Source: Rhizopus sp. PT2906 (lineage: Eukaryota > Mucoromycota > Mucoromycetes > Mucorales > Rhizopodaceae). From it: a stretch of DNA of 64,000 nucleotides. This document shows positions 35,579 to 45,682 of this stretch, one piece after another (the first letter of the stretch is position 1; every line of letters begins with the position of its first letter). The stretch lies in the NCBI GenBank assembly GCA_025529335.1, contig JAMYHX010000010.1, forward strand, positions 62,001 to 126,000, in the 5' to 3' direction. Both the position numbers and the translations under genes were made by a program. The notes beneath the pieces are model-generated. The model did no database searches. It saw nothing but the letters and a program-made list of their open reading frames with translations, and was not told the DNA's origin.

Positions 35579-36320
35579 CCTCTCATGCTTTTCCAGTTTG
35601 CCCGAATTCCGATAGTAACCTTTATGATGCTTGAGGAAGTAGGTAGCCTTTCTCTCAGAAGGGAGGGATTAGCTTATTACAATTTTTATAAAGTTACTTC
35701 GGTGACTAACCTTTATTACTTCAGAAACGCTGCTCCTTGTGATTGTGGCTACAATGCAACAGGGTGAGCTATAAATTAATGTAAATGAAAAAAAGAATCT
35801 TAGTGGTTATTAGTAACTAAGTTATGAACTGGTTGTTGTGGCAAGTTTTGTTGCATACAATGTCTATTCGATAAAGTACCCCTTAACCGGCTACACCTTT
35901 TTCTATTCATTGATTATATTCAACAGCAAATGCTTAAACACGTAAAAGAGAATTCATAATATAAACAAGGCTGACTAGCACACTATCAGCTAGTCAGCCA
36001 AAATTGTACAAAAACTACAAGAGAGTATTTACATACAGCTTGGTCATGCTTTCTTACTACCGTCAGAAGAAGGAGTATACAAAGTGTATGTAGTACAGTC
36101 AGTAAGAGAGGCATAACTTAGCCATAGATTCTCCTTTCATTATGAACAGAGAGATGAAAGCACAAACACACATAATCAAAAGCTGGCTACGCTTATGGGC
36201 ATCTCAGTGTATGTCTTAATGCGCAGTGTTTTGTAGACACGCTCGAAAGCATTAGCCAACTACTTGTTCTTAGAAAGGGTGCATTAAATTACTGGCGACA
36301 CTTTTTTTCCATGATTGTTG

Positions 36321-37516
36321 AATACAAATAATCCATTTGTGTACTGAAGAACAGTGCTTTATTTAATGAAATATCTTGTGGTTTTACTTGATTTCTTGCT
36401 CTGAAATAAAACCTTTATCACTTATTAATAACGCATAGAAACAAAAAAAAACATTGAGATAGAAATGCGTGTAAAAAGAACCATTGAGTTTATTGAAGTT
36501 TTATTATACTTTGACAATATGAATCCTTAAAGTTGATCATTGCGTTGGTGGTATTCATCAGTTATTTGATCAAGAGTAATGTTACTGAGGTCGACAGAGG
36601 AGCCCTTAAACAACTGAAATAGTTGAATCAGTTTGGTCAGTTGGATCTGCTAGATCTGCACCAACAGCAGCTGTATCGAAAAGTCCAGCTGGATCTGCTA
36701 AATCTGCACCAACAGCAGCTGTATCGAAAAGTCCAGCTGGACTATAAGCATCTAGATTAAGAGCTTGAGGCTGTGCAGGAGCGCCACCGGGAGGAGGACT
36801 AGCAGGAGCATCAGGAGCATCATCAGTTCCTGGAGTACCATCAGGAGCACCATCAGAAGCACCATCAGAAGCACCATCAGTTCCAGGAGCACCAGGCATA
36901 GGCGGTGCTTGGGGAGAAGGAGCAGCAAAGCCAACAGCGATAAGAGAAGCGCAGATAGTAAGAATAACAAGCTTGATTTGCATTTGAGTTAAAAAGTATA
37001 AAAACCAAAGAACTGTTGTATCTTCTCTCTTTTGCGTAAAATATTGCCCTTCTTTTATATTAATCAGATTCATGTAGACGCTGTTGTCATGGTTGTTTAC
37101 TATTGGCTATAAGGACATTTGACTAATCTTGGTTAGATGGATATGTTTATTTCGCTGTGTTTTGTTGATCGCTTATTCATAAATGCATAGGCTACAGGTA
37201 GCATATGTATCGTATGTACGTATTGATGTGTTTGAACTAATGAAATGGCTCTGGCTTAAGAGAGAATCAATACATGTAAACATACTGCTGTAATATTTTC
37301 CATCTGCATAAATGGGTTTCCCTTTGTTTCCTTATCAACAATAACTGCAGGCGCCTTGTTTGTTTAATTTAATCGACAATCAAGCGTTGTAATGCAACCT
37401 GAGTCTCTTACAATAACTGATATGTATAATCATTAGTGAAAGGATAGTAATGTATACTAAATGAAGGGATTATCAATGACGATTAAAACATGATATCCTG
37501 TATTTGCTTCGATTAT
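36321..37516 (-). repeat. Right copy of the inverted duplication
   Basis: Reverse complement of 14162-15540, with matching promoter, signal-peptide region, 3' UTR and flanks. Boundaries: AATACAAATAATCC at 36321 and CTTCGATTAT ending 37516. It is about 180 bases shorter than the left copy, mainly because the segment at 15010-15190 is absent. Confidence 0.9.
36606..36983 (-). CDS. Small secreted Ala/Pro/Asp-rich protein, copy 2
   Basis: 125 residues. Signal peptide MQIKLVILTICASLIAVGFA is followed by APSPQAPPMPG, then an Asp/Gly/Ala/Pro-rich stretch (GTDGASDGASDGAPDG). Next come two perfect 16-residue repeats beginning AGLFDTAAVGADLADP, encoded by 48-bp tandem units, and a short tail DSTISVV. 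A TATA box (37052-37059 on the minus strand) lies ~70 bases upstream. The reading frame stops just before a conserved block GSSVDLSNITLDQ...RNDQL that is open in a neighbouring frame and is also present after copy 1. A one-base shift would connect them, so this copy may be truncated by a frameshift. No cysteines and no known domain. Function unknown. Confidence 0.65.
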   Translation of the reverse strand: MQIKLVILTICASLIAVGFAAPSPQAPPMPGAPGTDGASDGASDGAPDGTPGTDDAPDAPASPPPGGAPAQPQALNLDAYSPAGLFDTAAVGADLADPAGLFDTAAVGADLADPTDQTDSTISVV

Positions 37517-37632
37517 AAAAAGCTTTATTTTGTTTGTATTAAAGACAATGTATATATGCATAAGTTAACTATGCCAAACAAAAGAGCGTAATCAGACTTT
37601 TCATTCTAAGTATTTTATATGTATATATTTTT

Positions 37633-38318
37633 TCAAGCAGAAATGCTTGACGCAAGATCAATTAACCTTTTCAAGCCAGTAATCCAATTTCCATGAGTAT
37701 CATACTCGGTCAGCATCAGTTGAGTATGGATCTCAAGAGCCTTTTTATAGTTCTTTGTTTGTAACGCTATAGAAAAGACTGAGTGTCTCTGTTTACATAA
37801 TATATATATATCTGCATATATTACCTTGTGTCAGCGTAAAGAGTGAATGAACGATATGTTGAGGCAGTTGTTGGTTGTTCAATTGATCAATTAATACACT
37901 TATTCTACGATCCGTATCGTCTATAATTCTCCTTTGAGGGCCATTCTACAAGGGAGAGGACTGTCGGTTATTATGTAGATAGGAAAGAAAAGAATACGGT
38001 ACCTGAAGTTGTAGCTTGCATGTGTCTAATGTAGATGTAATTATGTTTGCAATTTCTTTTTCATCAACACATTCTTTGGAGGTTTCTGAGGTTGTGTTTT
38101 TGTTAAAGATCTATCATCAAGTATTATTTTTTAAATCCTTGGCTGTAATGTAACATTTACTTTTTTAGGTGGGTCATTCTATAAAGAAAGATGAGGGGGC
38201 TGTTGTCGTAAGGCTTTTCACTCTTGTTTTTTTTTACCCAATGGTTCTCAATGACTGTATTTCTAAAATCGGTAGAAGGAGGGGGTGGGGTAGCAGATGT
38301 CAACGGATTTATTGTCAT
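37633..38318 (-). CDS. SRA1: SRA1-like protein (steroid receptor RNA activator protein fold)
   Basis: Five small exons (38318-38238, 38178-38161, 38110-38003, 37945-37825, 37766-37633) join in frame to 153 residues, although no single exon is long enough to stand out. Exon 2 (18 nt) supplies NDPPKK, giving HWNDPP, which matches the conserved GWNDPP motif near the start of animal SRA1. A Ser/Thr linker and a C-terminal helical bundle follow: IITSTLDTCKLQ, RRISVLIDQL, HIVHSLFTLTQAL, KALEIHTQLM and GNWITGLKRLI, matching SRA1 ..WMVGVKRLI and the related C-terminal domain of Sec31. In animals SRA1 is known as both RNA and protein; the fold is a five-helix bundle. The role in fungi is not established. 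The small size excludes full Sec31. Confidence 0.78.
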
Positions 38319-38402
38319 GAAAAGATTAAGAGAAAAAAAAAAGATAATTTTTAAAGAGGCCCTTAATACGCTAATAAGCAACGGGAGTGTAGAATATAAA
38401 AG

Positions 38403-38726
38403 TTAGCAGTTCTTCAAGTGCTTCAAGTAAGCAGTAACATCGGCACGATCTTTTTCCTTCTTTAATCCAGCAAAGACTACCCTGGCACTGAGGATGTACA
38501 TCCTAGGGTTACTAAGGTTGATATTGAGAGTCTCTTCATCCCAAGTAATGTCCCTTTCAAGGCTAGCTACAGTGTAAAGGTTACCAGGAACTTGACCAGC
38601 CTTGCGGCCGAATATATCGTGAAAGTTAGGACCTTGCTTGTTTGTACCATTTTCTTCAACGGTGTGGCATTGAAAACAATGAGCCTTGAAGAGTTTATAA
38701 TCATTAATAGGGTTGCCTTGAACCAC
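38403..38726 (-). CDS. Divergent cytochrome c-like protein without axial Met
   Basis: An open frame of 107 codons aligns along its length with mitochondrial cytochrome c: YKLFKAHCFQCHTVE with an intact CxxCH haem site, QGPNFHDIFGRKAGQ, ITWDEETLN, NP..YI and VFAGLKKEKDRADVTAYLK. The loop normally PGTKM reads LSARV, so the axial methionine (Met80 in vertebrate numbering) is replaced by Val, and Lys72/73 and Pro76 are also changed. The frame opens at GTG right after TATAAAAA with a stop just upstream, and the only ATG in the spacer (near 38790) cannot be spliced in frame. It is either a decaying gene, uses a distant 5' exon or starts at a non-ATG codon. It sits 84 bases from the SRA1-like start and 145 from the thioesterase stop, all on the minus strand. 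Confidence 0.65.
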   Translation of the reverse strand: MVQGNPINDYKLFKAHCFQCHTVEENGTNKQGPNFHDIFGRKAGQVPGNLYTVASLERDITWDEETLNINLSNPRMYILSARVVFAGLKKEKDRADVTAYLKHLKNC

Positions 38727-38871
38727 TTTTTATAATAGAGTGAGGGTGACGAGATAAAAGAAGAAGAAGAAAAGATAATTCTGTTTATTAACAGAGTGGT
38801 TCAGTATATACTCTACTTGGTCATTCAGTTTTAAGAATCTATAGTGATTGCTATGGGTTACTTTATTTCAA

Positions 38872-40206
38872 TTATAGTTTACTCTTGACTTCCTTTTCAA
38901 CTTCCTTTAGCCTTTTCTCTTGTTCCTCTTTTGACAACCTGACAACGCCTTCCTGAGCTGTTGTAACGACTAGTGTGCCATCACGACTGTAAATGCGTCC
39001 AAAAGCGACCCCACGTCCGCCATTCGTTCGAGGACTATGTTTGTCATAAAGTAACCAATCATCAGCTCTGGCAGGCGCATGAAACCAAATAGAATGGTCA
39101 AGTGAGGTCATCATACCGATCGCTTCAGAGCTAAATGTTAACCCATGCGCAACCGCTGCTGTATTCAAGAAAGCCGCGTCTGATGCAAAAGCGATGCTAC
39201 AAGCGTGCAATTTCATATCGTCCGTTAATTTACCGCGTGTCCTGAACCAACGTTGCTATTTTTCAATCAGACTCAATCCTTTAATGTGTCAATAAACTTA
39301 CATCCCGTCTACGTGGTTTGGTGTTCCCAGCTATGACATCCTCGGTACTATCTATTGTCACACTAACATATTCCATTACGCCTGCCTATGAAATAAAAAA
39401 GTTTATCTTTTGTTCAATCTTTTCACTTGAGGGATGTTTACGTCTTTAATTCTATTTTCAAGTCTTTTTAAAAATCGTCTTGGTGGATTGTGTGTGCTTC
39501 TATACGCATTACGATACACCTCAATATCCCTAACAATTGGTATGAAAAGCCATAATAAATACGTTAACAAAAAACGGCTTTACGTTGGCAAACTCTCGGG
39601 ACTTGGAACGTCTGGCATCTCGGTCTACGTAAATTGAATACCTTGTGTTCTACAGATACACTATGAATTTTACCTGATGATTCAAGACATATCCTTCCTC
39701 TGATTTAGCAAAACTGCAAATACAAGTGAATATAGCTTTTCCTTTTTGTGTGGCCTTGACAATTCTAGTAGAAAATGATCTACCGTCTCGAATACGCTGA
39801 ACGGCATAAATCACAGGGCTCTCTACGCTGCATGCTAATATAAAATAAGAATGTAGAGACTAGGTTCGGTTAGAATTAAGGGAAAAAATTAAACTGATAA
39901 TGAAACATACATGAACAAAAAAGTTATCTGGCACAGTATCCCAAGCTGCTTTTAATGCTTGAGCGACAATCTATAAATAATAAACGGGGATAAGAATCAG
40001 CAGTATAATAAGATCACTCTTACTTGTCCACCAAATACACCACGAGCACCCAAAGGTAGGTGTAACTCTTTGCTCATGTATAAGTTTGTATCAATCAATT
40101 GTACATCAATGGCTCTTTCCATTTTTTGACCATAATCCAAGTCATGTTCTGCTGTAAGCTTTTGCTCGCCCAAAGAGAATACATTTGTATATGCCTTGCT
40201 CGCCAT
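38872..40206 (-). CDS. TES1: Acyl-CoA thioesterase, TesB/ACOT8 (peroxisomal Tes1) family
   Basis: Seven exons (40206-40024, 39970-39907, 39834-39674, 39624-39584, 39529-39442, 39385-39302, 39255-38872) give 334 residues. The double hot-dog fold signatures are clear: LPLGARGVFGGQIVAQAL, YAVQRIRDGRSFSTR, RWFRTRGKL, HACSIAFASDAAFL, SLDHSIWFHAP and PRTNGGRGVAFGRIYSRDG. TesB-type enzymes hydrolyse acyl-CoAs; the catalytic Asp (ASD), Thr/Ser (SLDH..) and Gln triad lies in the C-terminal domain. Fungal Tes1 acts in peroxisomal beta-oxidation. The C-terminus KSKL resembles a type 1 peroxisomal signal (SKL). The exon 2/3 junction uses a GTTTCA donor and leaves about six residues fewer than relatives (the usual SLHCYF segment is missing), so that junction is the least certain part. 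Confidence 0.85.
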
Positions 40207-40836
40207 TCTTGTATTAAAAAATGAAGAAAAAGAAAGGCTAAAAAAAGAGATATTACTATTTTTTTTTATTCATATGATTTCCCAGGATGAGCTATCTTTC
40301 ATGACAAGCGACATTATTCAAAGTCCTCTCCCTTTTGTCTTTCCTAATCTGTCAATAATGCTGACACATCCCCTGCCTCATAATTACGATTAGACAATGA
40401 ATTTTATTTGATAATATTAAATTAAAATGACCAATGAGCATATAATATTCTACTTCTTTGCCCTGGTCAGATTGCTGTGAAAAAGGAATGAAAAATCTTT
40501 TTGGGATTAAAGGGAGAGTGTAAAAGAGTTAAAGTGAGAGTGATGATAATTAACTATCAGAACATCGATGGTTTATATGAAGAAGGCGCTTGATAAAATG
40601 TTCACCAAGGTACTTCGGCAACTGCCTAATTGATAATGTTGAAAAAATATTATTAAAATCATCATTCCCATTCGCTTAACAGAAATGGGAGATAATTCAA
40701 AAATCCCGTACCTCAGTGTATGATGTAATATAGATGAGGATGTATCAATTGTATCTGCCTTGATTGTTATTATTAGCTTGAAAAAAAAAAAAAAAAAAAA
40801 AAGATGTAGAGCCATTTATTTTAAGTACATATTCTC

Positions 40837-41208
40837 TCAATTATCTTCCAAAACAGGAGGTGGATATTTAGCTAAGGACTGTTGATATTGATTAGGATAA
40901 GTTGTATTCAAGTGGTTCTTTATCTTGTTGAGCTTAAGAAAGACAGAGTTCAAGTCCTTTTTGATCTGTTTAAGTAGTTTATTGTGTTGTTCAAATTGCT
41001 TATGAACCATTTGATATCTTGCTGCACTAAATCTATTGAACGCTTCCAAGTTTTTCTCTGCTTGCTTATACATCTTTAAACTATTCTATTTTAGAAAAAA
41101 AAATATCAAGCATTGTGCTTTTTACCATTCTTGTTGTTTGCTCATTAGCACCTGCATCTCTTGCTCATTCTTCAAGTTGAGAACATGTTTGGGTATATTT
41201 TGAGACAT
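40837..41208 (-). CDS. KXD1: KxDL-motif protein (BORC/BLOC-1-like subunit)
   Basis: Two exons (41208-41126, 41080-40837) encode 108 residues, all helical. The C-terminal half reads FNRFSAARYQMVHKQF, then LLKQIKKDLNSVFLKLNKIK, where KKDL is the KxDL motif of the family. Animal KXD1 belongs to BORC, which positions lysosomes; the yeast homologue Kxd1 is a BLOC-1 subunit acting on endosomes. Length agrees with the family core. A Pro-rich C-terminal tail (YPPPVLEDN) is not part of the motif. The splice junction forms CLKMYKQAEKN; an alternative acceptor five bases upstream would create a stop, which supports the model. Confidence 0.8.
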
Positions 41209-41413
41209 GAAAAAAAAAGGGAATAAAAAAGTAATATGCAGCTAGTGAATACCATCTGTGACTTTTTTTGCTCAAAAGTAAGTTACAAGGTGCATTCAAC
41301 ATAACCGCTCCATTGATTTGACAACATATGAGCTCTTATTCATTGGAATAGTTCTAGATGTGATTTTTACGCTGCTCAAGGTTGAATAAAGACATTTGTT
41401 TATTTTTCTCAGT

Positions 41414-42067
41414 TTAACGAGAAATACCATATTGTGCTCTGTATTCCTTCATCAACTTCAATTCAGCTTCATAAGTTCCTTTTTCTTCCATGTATTCTAC
41501 AATGTGATCCACAGTGATGATCGCACGAATGCTTACTCCATTCTTTTCTTCAATGGCTTGAATGGCGCTCTTACCAGAACCATCAGGCGCGACTTCAGCA
41601 CGATCAACGGCTACGAGGACACCTGTGAGTTGAGCATTGTTTTGTCTAATGATTTCAATAGATTCATTGATAGCTGTTCCAGCAGTAATAACATCATCTA
41701 CAATAACAACCTTGCCTCTCAAAGGTGTACCAACGATATTGCCTCCTTCGCCATGATCTTTCTTTTCCTTACGGTTAAATGAGAAAGGAGCTTCCTTACC
41801 ATGATCGTTGGATAATGATAAAGCAGTGGCACAGACGAGAGGAATACCTTTATAGGCAGGGCCAAAGAGAACATCATATTCAAATCCAACGTCTTCGAGA
41901 GCAGCTGCATAGTATCTACCAATGGCACCCAAAGTCTTTCCGCTGTTAAATAAACCAGCATTGATAAAGTAAGGAGAGACGCGGCCAGACTTGAGAGTAA
42001 AAGAACCAAACTTTAAGACGTCATTGGCGAGTGCAAACTCGATAAATTCACGTTGATAGCCCTTCAT
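41414..42067 (-). CDS. URA5: Orotate phosphoribosyltransferase
   Basis: Intronless, 217 residues, full length. It converts orotate and PRPP to orotidine 5'-phosphate in pyrimidine synthesis. Visible motifs: FTLKSGRVSPYFINAG, FGPAYKGIPL, the FNRKEKKDHGEGG flexible catalytic loop with its Lys residues, and the PRPP-binding VVIVDDVITAGTA. It starts MKGYQREFIEFAL. It lies 60 bases downstream of the ZADH2-type reductase stop on the same strand, so its promoter must be very short or overlap the 3' end of its neighbour. This enzyme, with URA3, is a classical 5-fluoroorotate resistance locus in fungi. Confidence 0.98.
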   Translation of the reverse strand: MKGYQREFIEFALANDVLKFGSFTLKSGRVSPYFINAGLFNSGKTLGAIGRYYAAALEDVGFEYDVLFGPAYKGIPLVCATALSLSNDHGKEAPFSFNRKEKKDHGEGGNIVGTPLRGKVVIVDDVITAGTAINESIEIIRQNNAQLTGVLVAVDRAEVAPDGSGKSAIQAIEEKNGVSIRAIITVDHIVEYMEEKGTYEAELKLMKEYRAQYGISR

Positions 42068-42127
42068 TTTTTGAAAAAAGAAAATGAAGAGAGAGAAAAG
42101 AAAAAAAATAGATGTGACAGTTTTATT

Positions 42128-43378
42128 TTAAATTTTTGACTCATGCGATTTTAACAGAGGTACAACGACTTTTCCCTTGTTCTTTCCAGAATAAAGATAA
42201 GCAACACCGTCAGCAACATGATCGATTCCAGTTGTGCCAGGACTATCAATTAACACTTTCAGTTTGCCTTGATTTAAAAGTTCAATCATTGACTTCATAT
42301 GCTTGCCATGCAAATGGGAGTAATCAGGCAAGAAGAAACCTGCGACTGTTCTTGATGTACCTAACAGTTTAAGTGTATCGACCTTATCACCTTGCATGCC
42401 ATCTTTGGTTGAATAGCTAGATAATGTACCAATGACAATCAAACGACCGCGAACAGCCAAACTCTTTAAGCAAATGTCAAAGAAATTACCGCCAATACTC
42501 TCAAAGACGATATCCACACCACGTGGATACTCCTTCTTCATGACCGTCTTGAAATCTTCTTTTTTATAATTAATGACACGATCACATCCCAATTCCTTGA
42601 GCATAGCTACTTTATCGTCACTGGAACAAGTTCCGATGACATGGTTGCCTGCTAACTTGGCTAATTGAACAGCAATTTGACCAGCACCACCAGCAGCTAA
42701 GAAAAAAAAAAAAAAATTACCAATTTAAATCATGTATCCGTTTTGCATATGTACATAAACTTACCGGCAGTAACCAAGACAGTTTCATTTTTAGTCATGC
42801 GTCCAGTTTCTGTTAGAGCAATAGAGGCTGTCAGGCCGGAAGTTAATAAACCCAATAATTGAGGGTTGCCATTCTATTTATGCATATATGTATATGAATG
42901 AATGATTATTTGTACAAGAAACTGATCTTACAGGTACAGGAATGGTCATCTTGTGAACGACAGCGCAATATTCAGCAAATGCACCGTACTGGGTATATAA
43001 TACAAAAGATCCAATCTTGTCTTTGGGAATAGCAGAACCTACAGCAACAATCTGACCCAGAGCCTCGAAACCAACATCAAATGGTCTTTTATTTTTTTTA
43101 AAAAAAAAAAAAAAAAAAAAAGTGAGTAATATGAGTAGACAATAGTTTCTTGTATTGACTTACGGTTTGATTCCAGGAATGTATTTACCATTTGTAAAGT
43201 TGATATCAGAAGCATTGATACCAACATAAAGGTTTTTAACAACCACCTGATTCTTCTTTAAATTGTCTACCAAATCTTGATAATTGACGGTAACAACGCG
43301 AGTCACTTTACTGAAATCGTTGCCGACTTCAATGGCCTGAAGTTTACGAAAGGTAGTAGGACTAAACTGAGTTAGCAT
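42128..43378 (-). CDS. Medium-chain reductase, ZADH2/prostaglandin reductase-3 type
   Basis: Four exons (43378-43164, 43085-42932, 42873-42765, 42696-42128) give 348 residues. The N-terminal GroES-like domain includes VVVKNLYVGINASDINFTNG, and PFDVGFEALGQIVAVG lacks the structural and catalytic zinc cysteines, as in quinone oxidoreductases. The NADP-binding AAGGAGQIAVQLAKLAG (Rossmann AxxGGxG) spans exon 4, followed by IGTCSSDDK, INYKKEDF, DIVFESIGG and the C-terminal GKVVVPL. Members reduce alpha,beta-unsaturated ketones with NADPH. The first ATG gives MLTQFSPTTFRKLQAIEVG. An A22 run sits inside the first intron. Confidence 0.9.
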
Positions 43379-44781
43379 CAAATATTTTGTATCTTATTTG
43401 ACTACTTTACTTTGTCATTGGTTGAATGTAAAGAAAAAGCAAGATAGAAAAAAGAAAAGAGAAGGTTTAAAAATGCTTATTTTCAAACTCACAAAATTTA
43501 TCTTTGTCATCCAAAAAAGGTGTGTGAAGCCTAAATCTTTAAATGGAAATCTTCGTGTTTATGGGCCGGTCCATTTGTTTATTTTTGTAAAAGAGCTTCA
43601 ACTGTTTGGAATCAAGGCTAATCCATTTTTCAATATTCTCGTGATACTTTCTTCTTGCATGTATCTCATTTTCTTGCTTCTTTTATTATTGGCTTGAAAA
43701 GAAAGAGCCCCCTGAATAATTAAATGGTATTCAAAGTTACTCTCAGCATAATGTTGCGTTATCTGCCCTGATAGAGTTTATCGATCACTGTAGCAATTCA
43801 AATAAAAAGCAATTGCATTAATAATATTTGGCTTGCTTAATAACTCCTATAGCTTGTAAAAAGAGCAATTTCAAGACTAAATAGCATGAAGATTTAACCC
43901 CTTTTAAAGTTGAACAATGCAAGAATTGACTCTTTAATGATTCTTTAGAAAATCTGAAGGTTTCCAATATTAAAAATTAGTAAATTAGTTGATTTGGTAC
44001 ATTTTTTATGTACATCATTTTCAAAGCCAATAACAATTACACTTTAATTGATTATCAATCCTTTCTTTATTATTAAAAAGGCAATGAACTCTGTCTTTTT
44101 GAGAAAAGAGAAGATAAATGTGGTCAACACTTATGAATAACACGTAACTGAAAAAGTTGTTAGAGACTTCATATAAACAGTCTGATTTTAACTTCTTTTT
44201 CTTTTCTTTTCTTCTTTGGACCAAAAAGTAAGACCAGCTATTCTCCAGCTAGCCCTAAGGTATGTTATGTTCTTTACTCTTGTAAGAAACTAACGTGTAG
44301 TGTTATAGATCAAAATCGAAACAGTGCCTGTGCTAGCTGGGGGTAGTTTGGTTCTTATCAAACTTGGTTCCATCCGCTCTCTTTCTTGCTCTCTCTCTCT
44401 CTTTCTTTCTCTCTTTCTCTTCTTCCTCCGGGCCAGTTATTGCTGGCCCGTCCATGATACACTTCGGATAAGATATTAATAATCTCTTTGTAATTTTACT
44501 CACTTTTCTTGCTTCTCTTTTTCTCTTAAACTCTCTTCTTTATAATGTAAGTATTTAATATCAATGTAAATAACTGATTTACTAATCATTTCTTTATTCA
44601 TTCTTTTACTTCTTGTGGGCTCTCTTTTATTACTATTTGTTGTCTGAAATTGTCATTTTTTTTATCAGTGTGCGAATAATTTGTGAATAAAGTGTAAAGA
44701 TGTTGTAGAGAAAGATGAAGCATATATGACGGATAATTGAGGTCATTATTTTAATATTAAAAAACAAAAACAAAGCAGATT
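43379..44781. other. 1.4 kb intergenic region
   Basis: No protein gene is supported. The part from 44380 to 44520 is CT-rich like a fungal promoter. It is followed by TATAATGTAAGT (44542-44553), a poly-pyrimidine/ATCAG acceptor near 44667 and AATAAAG, which together could mark a spliced non-coding transcript. An interrupted GC palindrome (GGGCCAG...CTGGCCC) lies near 44430-44450. Confidence 0.4.
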
Positions 44782-45154
44782 TTAGTCTGTCAGACTAGCA
44801 AAGGCGGCACTTATTTGATTATGCTCAATACCAGCAATTTCGTCAAGTTTTTGACCCTTTTTGAAAAACATAAAATTTGGTGTAGTTGTCACATTGTACT
44901 CGGAAGCAATGTCCTAAGAAAGAAAGTGTCATTCAATGGTTTAAAGCAAAGAAGAATGAACTTACTGTATGCTGATCCACGTATACTTTGACAAATACAA
45001 CATTTGGATGTTTTTCTATGAGTTGATCAATATAACCTTTTATCATATCAGAAGGATGACACATCTTGGTTGTAAATTGAACAAACACAATTTTATCTTG
45101 GTTGATCAAGTCTTTAAATTCTGAAATGTTCTTGAGTTCTAAAAATCGATCCAT
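44782..45154 (-). CDS. Thioredoxin-like protein with CxxS active site
   Basis: Two exons (45154-44966, 44913-44782) encode 106 residues, the size of a thioredoxin. The fold is clear: VFVQFTTKMCHPSD, VVFVKVYVDQ, EYNVTTTPNFMFFKKG with the cis-Pro, and a final helix. The usual WCGPC is replaced by MCHPS: the resolving cysteine is Ser and the preceding Trp is Met. CxxS thioredoxins can form mixed disulphides but not the usual internal disulphide, so disulphide reductase activity is unlikely. The nucleophilic Cys is kept, so it may act as a monothiol isomerase or a binding protein. I see no targeting signal. Confidence 0.85.
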
Positions 45155-45310
45155 GATTGAAAAAGAAAACGAAAAAGGATATATCTACATTTATTCCTAT
45201 TCAACTGAGACTCAATATGGTTATGGTGAACCCCAATTCGTTATTTCATAAAGTGTACGTAATAATTCTTCCTCCATACCCCTCTCCTTCTATTTGTCTA
45301 AATCACGCTT

Positions 45311-45356
<46 letters not shown>

Positions 45357-45682
45357 CTAAAGACAGCTTATACATTTGCCTTATTTTGCTTCTTTATTTG
45401 CCCATAATATAGCGTAATAATAGCTCAAGGTACAAAGTTATCGAGTGTTTTATGCTTCCCTAATCAATTGAATCGTCATAAATACAGATTCATTGTGCCT
45501 TTAGGTTTAATCTCCCCTCCTCCACTTTATAAATATATCCACATTTTTCCCTCCCAAAAAAAAAAAAGGCCAAATTTATCATAGACCCTTTCCTATCACT
45601 TTTCTACTACTGAATGAATTGATATAAAATAAAGTTTATTAAATGTAAACAAGAGACAACATATAAACCAATCATCGTGCCT
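45155..45682. other. Intergenic with T38 tract
   Basis: About 530 bases. It contains a 38-base poly(T) run at 45316-45353, AT-rich DNA and an A14 run. No gene seen. Confidence 0.5.

Larger units (their letters stand above)
33190..36320. other. Gene-poor 3.1 kb region with decayed reading frames and a T64 tract
   Basis: No intact gene is supported. It contains T31 (33222-33252), a 78-codon open frame on the minus strand, partial open segments on the plus strand around 33900-34660 that shift frame, and a 64-base poly(T) run (35515-35578). After that run a short open frame reads NAAPCDCGYNATG with no clear family. The whole stretch up to the right copy of the inverted duplication looks like decayed genes and AT-rich spacer. 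Confidence 0.5.

Noticed and set aside
35447..35767. 106-codon frame through the T64 tract
   Set aside because: A third of it is polyphenylalanine from the homopolymer. The rest has no recognisable family and no start after the tract that fits.
36752..36992. Leu-rich and Ser/Arg-rich frames across secreted protein copy 2
   Set aside because: These are alternative readings of the GCA/GGA/CCA repeats; only the signal-peptide frame makes sense, and its TATA box agrees with it.
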